Below, piece by piece: positions 6,923 to 12,309 of a stretch of 12,436 bases of DNA (position 1 is the stretch's first letter; each line of letters opens with the position of its first letter). The stretch spans positions 1-12,436 of the forward strand of contig JAEZAU010000136.1 in NCBI GenBank assembly GCA_023430325.1, read 5' to 3'. The notes beneath the pieces were generated by a model. It saw only the letters and a list, made by a program, of their open reading frames with translations, was not told where the DNA came from and ran no database searches. Origin of the DNA: Bacteroidota bacterium. GTDB lineage: Bacteria; Bacteroidota; Bacteroidia; Flavobacteriales_F; PHOS-HE28. A program made the translations under genes and the position numbers.

Positions 6923-7855
6923 TCATTGCAACGGATGCTGACCGACCTGGAAGCTGCGCCCATCCTCACTTGCGATCGTTCCGGAAAAGATCTCACGGGC
7001 CTCTGCCAGTATGTCGTCCACCGTCTTGTACCGCGAACTGAAATGTCCGAGAAGCAATTGACCTACTCCTGCATCACGCGCAAGCATCGCAGCCTGCTCT
7101 GCGGTGCTATGTGCCGTCTCCCTGGCACGTGCAGCGAGCATCTTGGTGAACGTGGCTTCATGATAGAGCATATCCACGCCCCTCAAATACGGGATCAGCG
7201 CGGGTTCATATGCTGTATCTGAGCAATAGGCGTATGCGCGCGGCCTTGCGGGATCGGTGGTAAGATCGGAATTGCGTAGAACTGTTCCATCCGGAAGACG
7301 AAGGTCCTCTCCCGCCTGTACGGATCTGCGCTTGAAATGCGGGATGGAATGCAAAGTCTCCTTTCTCAAATGCCTGAGGGCAGGTCTTTCACGCAGAACG
7401 AACCCGGTGCAGGGGATGCGATGTTTCAACGCCAAAGCGGTGACCTGTACACGGTCATCTTGATGCAGGAGTGCACCGTTCACCGGGCGTACGGGATGAA
7501 AGGTCAACGGATATCGTAGAAAAGTGCCGGAGACCTTCAGCTGCAGATCGATCACCTCCTTCAGCTCCGGAGGGCCGTGAACATGAAGTGCGCTCAACCT
7601 ACCCATCAGATGCATGCTGCTGAGCAGACCGATAAGCCCGAAGAAATGGTCGCCATGCAGGTGACTGATGAAGATGTGTTCGATCCTCTGGAAATTCGTT
7701 CCCGCCGCCCTCAGCCGCTCCTGGGTCCCTTCACCACAATCGATCAGATACAGACCATCATGCACATTGATGAGCTGGGCCGTTGGATAGCGCCCGCGTG
7801 CCGGTAGCGCGGCTCCGGTGCCCAATGTGATTACCTCGAACCTTCGTAGATACAT
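6923..7855 (-). CDS. rnz: Ribonuclease Z (tRNA 3'-processing endonuclease)
   Basis: A 310-residue zinc-dependent metallo-beta-lactamase-fold nuclease that trims the 3' trailer of pre-tRNAs. It shows the fold's opening EVITLGTGAALPARGRYPTA, the zinc motif SHLHGDH (H65, H67, D69, H70), H145 in KHRIPCTGF, D213 in CSDTAYEP, the HEATF segment typical of RNase Z at H232, and H271 in GHFSSRY. The length is usual for the short (ElaC-type) form. The start at 7855 is the only Met near the conserved N-terminus. That start codon is only 8 bases past the T-run of the terminator of the upstream gene, leaving no obvious room for a separate promoter. The next gene on this strand begins 68 bases after its stop and has its own -7 box. 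Confidence 0.95.
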   Translation of the reverse strand: MYLRRFEVITLGTGAALPARGRYPTAQLINVHDGLYLIDCGEGTQERLRAAGTNFQRIEHIFISHLHGDHFFGLIGLLSSMHLMGRLSALHVHGPPELKEVIDLQLKVSGTFLRYPLTFHPVRPVNGALLHQDDRVQVTALALKHRIPCTGFVLRERPALRHLRKETLHSIPHFKRRSVQAGEDLRLPDGTVLRNSDLTTDPARPRAYAYCSDTAYEPALIPYLRGVDMLYHEATFTKMLAARARETAHSTAEQAAMLARDAGVGQLLLGHFSSRYKTVDDILAEAREIFSGTIASEDGRSFQVGQHPLQ

Positions 7856-7863
7856 TTTTCAGC

Positions 7864-7891
7864 AAAAAGCCCCGCCTCAGTGAGACAGGGC
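7864..7891 (-). terminator. Rho-independent terminator after the T9SS protein gene
   Basis: On the minus strand an 8-bp stem GCCCTGTC/GGCGGGGC (two G-T pairs) encloses a 7-base loop TCACTGA and is followed directly by TTTTT. The loop can pair further at CTCA/TGAG. It starts 20 bases after the stop of the upstream gene. Confidence 0.8.
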
Positions 7892-7911
7892 CTTTCAGAA
7901 GTTCATCTCGA

Positions 7912-8667
7912 TCAGCGATGGAGGACCATGCGGCCAGTGAAGCTCTCCTTTCCGGTCTGCACTTTATACAAGTAGACACCTTCCTGGAACGTTCCGCTCT
8001 CGAAGGGGATCTTGTTCGATCCTGCCCGGCCATGCACCTTCTGGGTCCAAAGTTCAGCGCCAAGCAGATCGAACACCTTTATCTGCACATCGGCTGCGCG
8101 CGCCAGGGTGAATTCGAACGCTGTCCTGGAGGTGAACGGGTTCGGCACATTACGAATACCGGCGATCAATGGGCCTTGTGTTTCCAGGATGCTCATTCCT
8201 TCGGTAACGGTGATGCGGTAACCACTGAACTGGTAGGGGAACGGAATGGGCGACCCCAGGAAATTCGAGTATGCGACCACTTCAAGCACAAGTTCATATA
8301 CACCAGCCTGGGTTGGTGTTCCCTGGATCACGCCACAGCCGAGCTGGCCCGGCAGATAGGTGCATGATGCGGATGTCTGTGAATTACAATTTACCGACAG
8401 GCCGGGAGGAAGACCCGTTACCCCGGTGAACTGAACTGAATCCAGTGACACCCCTTGGTACTGCGGATCGATGAGGCCTGCGTCATTGGGAATGAGCAGA
8501 TCGAGCTGCTGGATATAGGGCATGTTCACCGAACCCGAAACAAAATTGATCGTTGTATCCGGCCATACGCCGAACACACTATCCTGGTACATAGGGTTCG
8601 GCGTACACTGAGCGTTTGCGCCGGCGCCGATAAGAGCAAGAAGGAACGCGAGTAGGAGTTTCTTCAT
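7912..8667 (-). CDS. Exported protein with T9SS type A sorting domain
   Basis: A 251-residue secreted protein of unknown specific role. Residues 1-19 are a signal peptide (MKK, hydrophobic stretch, cleavage expected after ANA, before Q20). The middle contains a segment like the putative-Ig (He_PIG) repeat, from LPPGLSVNC to IQGTPTQAGVYELVLEV at about 85-133, interrupted by several cysteines (about C94, C103, C112) that could form disulfides outside the cytoplasm. From about 172 the Por-secretion (type A) C-terminal domain follows: NVPNPFTSRT, VFDLLGAELW, and a terminal GVYLYKVQTG...GRMVLHR. This domain directs passage through the type IX system and is usually cleaved at the cell surface. The protein is small for T9SS cargo and has no visible enzyme domain. 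The gene starts 7 bases after the STAS gene stop and ends at a terminator, so the two form one unit. Confidence 0.88.
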   Translation of the reverse strand: MKKLLLAFLLALIGAGANAQCTPNPMYQDSVFGVWPDTTINFVSGSVNMPYIQQLDLLIPNDAGLIDPQYQGVSLDSVQFTGVTGLPPGLSVNCNSQTSASCTYLPGQLGCGVIQGTPTQAGVYELVLEVVAYSNFLGSPIPFPYQFSGYRITVTEGMSILETQGPLIAGIRNVPNPFTSRTAFEFTLARAADVQIKVFDLLGAELWTQKVHGRAGSNKIPFESGTFQEGVYLYKVQTGKESFTGRMVLHR

Positions 8668-8674
8668 ACGCAGT

Positions 8675-9049
8675 TCAATTTTGCTTGTTCACATCCTTTT
8701 CGATCTCTTCCATATACAAAAGGTCCACTGCTTCGGAAGCCGTAGGTGTTATGGAAAGAACGCTTTCGAGCTGAGAGATCTGAACAAGTTTCTGCACGCT
8801 TTCCTGCAAACCACAGACCACGAGCGAACCATTCACACTCTTGCATAGGCGATTGGCCACCAATAGAGCACTAAGGCCGGAAGAATCGCAGTATCGTGTG
8901 GAGGTAAGGTCGATGATCACATTCCGGATACCGGTCTTGTTCAAATAGACCAGCTCACTCTTCAGCTCAGGCGCGCACGTGGTATCCAACTTATCAACAT
9001 TGCTGGTGACAAGGGTGTACCGGCCTTTATCCTCGATCGTGAAATTCAT
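8675..9049 (-). CDS. STAS-domain protein (anti-sigma factor antagonist-like)
   Basis: A 124-residue cytosolic STAS protein of the SpoIIAA/RsbV type. These proteins bind anti-sigma kinases or other partners and switch on Ser phosphorylation. Visible are the start MNFTIEDKGRYTLV, the core VIIDLTSTRYCDSSGLSALL with the phospho-site region D55-S56-S57-G58, and GSLVVCGLQ before helix 3. The last ~14 residues (from EEIEKDV) are an extra charged tail. The frame is open further upstream to 9220, but the Met at 9049 fits the family start and follows a good promoter. The longer version would run 101 bases into pyrB with non-homologous sequence. No anti-sigma kinase or sigma factor is nearby, so the partner is unknown. 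A T9SS cargo gene follows in the same unit. Confidence 0.9.
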   Translation of the reverse strand: MNFTIEDKGRYTLVTSNVDKLDTTCAPELKSELVYLNKTGIRNVIIDLTSTRYCDSSGLSALLVANRLCKSVNGSLVVCGLQESVQKLVQISQLESVLSITPTASEAVDLLYMEEIEKDVNKQN

Positions 9050-9066
9050 GGGTGGTGGCTTCCGGT

Positions 9067-9096
9067 CAAAGATAATCAGCCGCTTTGATCGGCCAA
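9067..9096 (-). promoter_or_regulatory. Bacteroidota-type promoter of the STAS-T9SS unit
   Basis: On the minus strand TATCTTTG (9074-9067) is an exact TAnnTTTG box, and TTG (9096-9094) lies 19 bases upstream, within the usual spacing. The -7 box ends 17 bases before the STAS start at 9049. This is the best complete promoter in the window, and it supports the shorter STAS start. Confidence 0.75.
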
Positions 9097-9119
9097 GTAC
9101 CGTTGGAAGGATCTTTTGA

Positions 9120-10070
9120 TTAGTTCGCCGATCGGGGTATGCGTGCTGCGAGCAGGTACAGCACAGCCATTCGAATGGCCACCCCGTTCTCCACCTGTTC
9201 CAATACGATACTATTGGCATGATCGGCCACCTGAGTGGTAACCTCTACGCCCCTGTTGATAGGGCCCGGATGCATGATGACCACATCCTTGCCTATTCGC
9301 TTATACCTCGGAAGGTCAAGACCATAGAGCATCGCATATTCACGCAGACTGGGGAAATTACCGATGCCGTCACCGCCCTGCCGCTCCAATTGTATCCTCA
9401 ACATATTGGCCACATCGCACCATTTCAATGCACGGTCCAGATCATGCTCGATCTTCACTCCCAGGGTGGTTATGTAGGGGGGCATCAGTGTCGCGGGGCC
9501 ACAAAGCATCACCTCGGCCCCGAGCTTTTGCAGGCAGAAGATATTGCTCAACGCCACACGGCTGTGGAGGATATCACCTACAATAAGCACTTTCATACCC
9601 TTCACCTTGCCGAGTTTCTGCCTTATGCTGTAGGCATCGAGCAATGCCTGGGTAGGGTGTTCATGAGTACCATCACCGGCGTTTACGATACTGGCCTTTA
9701 CATGGCGGCTGAGGAAAAGCGCCGCCCCCGGATCGGGATGCCGCATCACTACCATATCCACTTTCATGGCCAGGATGTTGTTCACCGTATCCACCAGGGT
9801 CTCACCCTTGCTCACGCTGCTTCCGCTGGAAGAGAAATTGACCACATCGGCACTCAGCCTTTTTTCTGCCAGTTCGAAGCTTACGCGCGTGCGGGTGCTG
9901 CTTTCGAAGAACAGATTGGCAATGGTGATGTCGCGCAGCGAAGGAACTTTCTTGATAGGCCTGTTCAACACCTCTTTGAAGCCATCGGCCGTACGGAAAA
10001 TCAGATCGATATCTTCGGGAGTGAGCTCCTTGATGCCGAGCAGATGTTCTGTGCTCAACTGATCGCTCAT
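9120..10070 (-). CDS. pyrB: Aspartate carbamoyltransferase, catalytic chain
   Basis: A 316-residue cytosolic enzyme joining carbamoyl phosphate and L-aspartate to N-carbamoyl-aspartate, the committed step of pyrimidine synthesis. It has the carbamoyl-phosphate motif FFESSTRTR (F54-R62), the SVSKGET loop with K88 (E. coli Lys84 equivalent), MRHPDPGA near 109-116, HEHPTQALLDA near 136-146, the LIVGDILHSR segment, and MHPGPINRGVE in the aspartate domain. The length matches the family's catalytic chain. Its ATG overlaps the pyrR stop as ATGA (10067-10070), so translation is probably coupled. No pyrI regulatory-chain gene follows; the next gene downstream has its own promoter. Feedback is therefore likely at the level of expression through PyrR, not by PyrI, though pyrI could lie elsewhere. 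Confidence 0.97.
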   Translation of the reverse strand: MSDQLSTEHLLGIKELTPEDIDLIFRTADGFKEVLNRPIKKVPSLRDITIANLFFESSTRTRVSFELAEKRLSADVVNFSSSGSSVSKGETLVDTVNNILAMKVDMVVMRHPDPGAALFLSRHVKASIVNAGDGTHEHPTQALLDAYSIRQKLGKVKGMKVLIVGDILHSRVALSNIFCLQKLGAEVMLCGPATLMPPYITTLGVKIEHDLDRALKWCDVANMLRIQLERQGGDGIGNFPSLREYAMLYGLDLPRYKRIGKDVVIMHPGPINRGVEVTTQVADHANSIVLEQVENGVAIRMAVLYLLAARIPRSAN

Positions 10071-10645
10071 CTGGTCCGGGTTGATGATCGTTCCTTCTCA
10101 ACACCGTCCGAGACCAGGAGCATGACCTTGTCCTCCCCGTCGGTCTCCTTCCATTCCACCGTAACATGCTGCCCGGCGATACTGTCCACCTGCTTGCCCA
10201 CATAATCCGGCTGTATGGGCAGTTCACGGCTGAATCGCCGGTCCACCAGCACCAGCAACTGCACCCCTGCAGGCCTTCCGAAGGCCAGTAAAGCATCCAG
10301 CCCTGCCCGTATGGTACGGCCGGTGAACAATACATCATCCACAAGGATCACCTGGCGACCATCCAGATCGAATTCGAGCTGTGTGCTGAAGGGTGATGGT
10401 GGTGAGGACCGGTGCCTGAAATCATCACGATGGAAGGTGATGTCCAATTCACCATATTCGAACTTCTCAGATCCGATTATCCGAAGGAGTTCATGGCGGA
10501 GCCTTCTGGCCAGCAGTACCCCTCGTGGCTGAAGGCCGATCAACGCCACATGGCGAAGATCTCCATGATCCTCGATCAACTGGTGACAAAGCCTGCCGAT
10601 AGTGAGACCCAGGGCCTTGCTACCGAGAATGGGGACCGGCCGCAT
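10067..10645 (-). CDS. pyrR: PyrR, pyrimidine operon regulator / uracil phosphoribosyltransferase-like
   Basis: A 192-residue PRTase-fold protein. PyrR of well-studied bacteria binds pyr mRNA in the presence of UMP and causes attenuation, and often has uracil phosphoribosyltransferase activity. Visible are the PRPP loop VILVDDVLFTGRT (99-111), LIGLQPRGVLLARR near 35-48, the EYGELDITFHRDDF segment (64-76) and the PyrR hallmark RELPIQPDYVGK (140-151). The start at 10645 (MRPVPILGSKALG) is chosen because homology begins there and gives the usual length of about 180-190. The frame stays open to 10768, but the extra residues are Arg/Ser-rich and unlike the family. The ~12-residue tail after SDGVEKE is not family-typical. 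It overlaps pyrB by four bases. Confidence 0.93.
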   Translation of the reverse strand: MRPVPILGSKALGLTIGRLCHQLIEDHGDLRHVALIGLQPRGVLLARRLRHELLRIIGSEKFEYGELDITFHRDDFRHRSSPPSPFSTQLEFDLDGRQVILVDDVLFTGRTIRAGLDALLAFGRPAGVQLLVLVDRRFSRELPIQPDYVGKQVDSIAGQHVTVEWKETDGEDKVMLLVSDGVEKERSSTRTR

Positions 10646-10793
10646 CGGCAGCGAAGATAGGCCGGCAGGCCGAACCGCAATACTTCCTCTGTCCATCGCT
10701 GAAAGTCTCCTCTGGATCGAGAGCGACCGACAGCCGCGCCCGTATGAGCAGCTCCTATCAACCAGCATTCATCAGTCGCAAGCGTCCAAGAAC

Positions 10794-10822
10794 AAGAAGG
10801 CGGGCTTGTGGCCCGCCTTCTT
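10794..10822 (-). terminator. Strong hairpin terminator after rplI
   Basis: A perfect 12-bp stem AAGAAGGCGGGC/GCCCGCCTTCTT with a 5-base loop (10806-10810). On the minus strand it begins 20 bases after the rplI stop and is followed by GTTCTTGG, a modest T-tract. On the plus strand it has a longer T-run (to about 10834), but no plus-strand gene leads into it. It separates the ribosomal-protein unit from pyrR-pyrB. Confidence 0.85.
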
Positions 10823-10841
10823 TCAATGTTTTTTAGCACGA

Positions 10842-11288
10842 TCACTCCTCCACCACCTCGAAGGGGATGGTGCGCACAACATCGCGGTGGAAGGTTACTT
10901 CCGCCTCGTACTTGCCTACGCTCTTGATCGCTTCGCCTTTGATCTTGATGTTCTTGCGGTCCACCTCGAAGCCAAGTGCACGGATGGCATCAGCTATCTG
11001 GATGGTGTTCACACTACCGAAGATCTTACCTTTCTCACCCACTTTGGCCCCGATCTTCAAGGTCTTGTCGTTCAAGCCATTGGCCATCGACTCAGCCTTA
11101 TCCTTGATCTTGGCCTCCTTGTGGGCACGCTGTTTCATGGTCTCTGCCAGCTGCTTCTTCTCGCTCTGGGTCGCAACAACAGCGAAGCCTCGGGGCAACA
11201 GGAAGTTACGGGCATAACCATCACGCACTTTCACCACATCGTTGGCATAGCCAAGATGCTCCACGTCTTGTTTCAGGATCACTTCCAT
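10842..11288 (-). CDS. rplI: 50S ribosomal protein L9
   Basis: A 148-residue ribosomal protein of the large subunit, binding 23S rRNA near the base of the L1 stalk. The N-terminal domain carries the family signature region with VILKQDVEHLGYANDVVKV followed by GYARNFLLPRGFA (about 24-36). A long charged helix (about 44-75) joins it to the C-terminal domain, which contains GEKGKIFGSVNT and ends with a TIPFEVVEE strand. Length is as usual. It is the last gene of the S6-S18-L9 unit, 21 bases after the rpsR stop. There is no clear Shine-Dalgarno; the start is preceded by an A run (ACGAAAATG), common in this phylum. Confidence 0.98.
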   Translation of the reverse strand: MEVILKQDVEHLGYANDVVKVRDGYARNFLLPRGFAVVATQSEKKQLAETMKQRAHKEAKIKDKAESMANGLNDKTLKIGAKVGEKGKIFGSVNTIQIADAIRALGFEVDRKNIKIKGEAIKSVGKYEAEVTFHRDVVRTIPFEVVEE

Positions 11289-11309
11289 TTTCGTAGTGGT
11301 GTCAGTGGT

Positions 11310-11579
11310 TTACTTCAGCATATCGGCCACGTACGGCATAAGGGCCAGGTGGCGGCTGCGCTTGATCGCCTGGCCCACCTTGCGCTGGTACTTCAGGCTG
11401 GTGCCGGTGAGGCGGCGCGGAAGGATCTTGCCCTGCTCGTTCACGAAACGCAGCAGAAAATCACCGTCCTTGTAATCGATGTAAGTAATGCCCATCTTCT
11501 TGAAGCGGCAATACTTCTCCTTCTTCGTCTCTATCGCGATCGGCGTCAGATAGCGGATCTCGCTGTTGTCTGCTGACAT
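11310..11579 (-). CDS. rpsR: 30S ribosomal protein S18
   Basis: An 89-residue small-subunit protein that pairs with S6 on the platform of the 30S subunit. It has the family core KYCRFKKMGITYIDYKD (about 17-33), FVNEQGKILPRRLTGTS with the typical I-x-PRR-x-TG motif, and the basic QRKVGQAIKRSRHLALMPY C-terminal segment. It carries a single Cys (C19). It lies 6 bases after rpsF and 21 bases before rplI; no ssb gene sits between S6 and S18, unlike the Bacillus order. Confidence 0.98.
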   Translation of the reverse strand: MSADNSEIRYLTPIAIETKKEKYCRFKKMGITYIDYKDGDFLLRFVNEQGKILPRRLTGTSLKYQRKVGQAIKRSRHLALMPYVADMLK

Positions 11580-11585
11580 GGCTCT

Positions 11586-11960
11586 TTACGCGTTAACGTT
11601 CGTTGGTTCAACGGTCTTCTTCGCGGCGGCTGGCTGCTTGTTGCGGCGCTTCTCAGCGAAGGCCACGTGATGCTTGTCCATGGCCACGGTGAGGAAACGG
11701 ATGATCCGTTCATCGCGACGGTATTCGGTCTCGAGCTTGGCTACGAAAGCAGGTTCGCTCTCGAACTCGATCAGGTGGTAGAAGCCCGTGGACTTCTTCT
11801 GGATCGGATACGCCAGCTTGCGCATCCCCCAGTCCTCTTCATGGCGGATCTTACCATTGCCTCCTTTAATGAGGTCTTTGAACTTGTTCACCGCCTCCTT
11901 TGCCTGATCCTCAGACAAAACGGGAGTTAGAATGAAGACGGTCTCGTACCGGTTGGTCAT
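11586..11960 (-). CDS. rpsF: 30S ribosomal protein S6
   Basis: A 124-residue small-subunit ribosomal protein. It starts with the ferredoxin-like strand MTNRYETVFILTPVLSE and shows EDWGMRKLAYPIQKKSTGFYHLIEFES (about 42-68), the most conserved stretch of the family, and RRDERIIRFLTVAMDKH. A Lys/Ala-rich tail of about 25 residues (after AFAEKRRNKQ) is probably disordered, as in relatives. It is the first gene of the S6-S18-L9 unit and has its promoter just upstream. AAAGGACAGT before the ATG contains an AGGA that could act as a weak Shine-Dalgarno. Confidence 0.98.
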   Translation of the reverse strand: MTNRYETVFILTPVLSEDQAKEAVNKFKDLIKGGNGKIRHEEDWGMRKLAYPIQKKSTGFYHLIEFESEPAFVAKLETEYRRDERIIRFLTVAMDKHHVAFAEKRRNKQPAAAKKTVEPTNVNA

Positions 11961-11985
11961 ACTGTCCTTTCGGTTAAATGGGCGG

Positions 11986-11993
11986 CAAAGGTA
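11986..11993 (-). promoter_or_regulatory. -7 box of the rpsF-rpsR-rplI unit
   Basis: On the minus strand TACCTTTG, an exact TAnnTTTG match, ends 25 bases before the rpsF start at 11960. The upstream DNA (11994-12045) is C/A-rich on this strand, with no clear TTG at the -33 distance. Confidence 0.65.
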
Positions 11994-12052
11994 GGGAAAA
12001 GGTTGGAATGTTGGAGGTTGGGGGTTGAAATGGTTGGGGCTGGGCAGTTGTC

Positions 12053-12073
12053 ATTCCGGGCTTGACCCGGAAT
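12053..12073. repeat. Short perfect palindrome of the ATTCCGGG type
   Basis: ATTCCGGG (12053-12060), loop CTTGA, CCCGGAAT (12066-12073): an 8-bp perfect stem. The wider text TGTCATTCCGGGCTTGACC resembles short palindromes seen many times in intergenic DNA of other bacteria; that comparison is from memory. It lies well upstream of the rpsF promoter and has no T-run, so it is not a typical terminator. Confidence 0.6.
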
Positions 12074-12109
12074 CGCGCATTTGAACGACCGAGATACGAG
12101 TAGGAATAT

Positions 12110-12251
12110 GGGCGCCTTAACGGGCTGTCCGCTGTAGTTGCCTTTGCCGAGCCAGCGGTCAGGGCGCTCCGGGGGCTTCCTTCGGTCGCCTCCTCGCTGC
12201 TCCTGCCCACAGGCCCGTTCTGCGGCAAGCTGCCGCTCCCATCCCGGGCGC
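12110..12251 (+). repeat. Interspersed palindromic repeat, long copy
   Basis: This 142-base element shares its frame with the copy at 1113-1189: a left end GGGCG, the box CGGGCTGTCCG (12121-12131, one base different from the other copy), and a right end of the form CCGCTCCCATCCCGGGCGC. The middle is longer and can form stems, for example TTGCCG (12144-12149) with CGGCAA (12223-12228). Its terminal pairing is only GCGC/GCGC. Its limits are set by comparison with the shorter copy and are approximate. Confidence 0.55.
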
Positions 12252-12286
12252 GGGTTCCCATTCACCGGCATCTACGGCCTACCGAT

Positions 12287-12294
12287 TATCTTTG
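12287..12294 (+). promoter_or_regulatory. -7 box of the hicB-like gene
   Basis: TATCTTTG is an exact TAnnTTTG match ending 15 bases before the ATG at 12310. The -33 position has no clean TTG (TTC at 12261-12263 is the nearest). The short leader fits other genes of this phylum. Confidence 0.6.
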
Positions 12295-12309
12295 GCAAAA
12301 GCCATTGAA

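Larger units (their letters stand above)
11994..12309. other. Intergenic region between divergent rpsF and hicB-like genes
   Basis: No convincing gene is seen. In order it holds a G/T-rich tract (about 11995-12049) with repeated GGTTGG/GTTGG and runs of four to five G, the palindrome at 12053-12073, about 36 unassigned bases, the long interspersed repeat (12110-12251), and the hicB-side promoter. Short frames on the minus strand reach about 100 codons but cross the repeats and show no protein-like composition. Confidence 0.7.

Noticed and set aside
8675..9220. Longer version of the STAS protein starting at 9220
   Set aside because: The added N-terminal 57 residues overlap pyrB by 101 bases, lack family similarity, and would place the promoter at 9067-9096 inside the gene.
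9219..10205. Long open frame on the plus strand opposite pyrB
   Set aside because: It is the mirror of a clear pyrB gene, with no family-like motifs and His/Gln-rich composition typical of an antisense frame.
10067..10768. Longer version of PyrR starting at 10768
   Set aside because: The additional 41 residues are Arg/Ser-rich and unlike PyrR; the family start matches the Met at 10645.
10602..11576. Long open frame on the plus strand opposite rplI and rpsR
   Set aside because: It lies entirely opposite conserved ribosomal genes and is rich in Leu/His runs expected of an antisense frame; no start signal or domain is seen.
11961..11985. Possible S6:S18-binding leader in the rpsF mRNA (CCGAAAGG near the start codon)
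   Set aside because: The leader is only about 20 bases long and the CC-GAAA-GG stem is too short to identify the known autoregulatory structure.
11957..12271. Small open frames on the minus strand across the repeats upstream of rpsF
   Set aside because: They cross the palindrome and the long repeat, lack a protein-like pattern and a promoter, and overlap each other in two frames.
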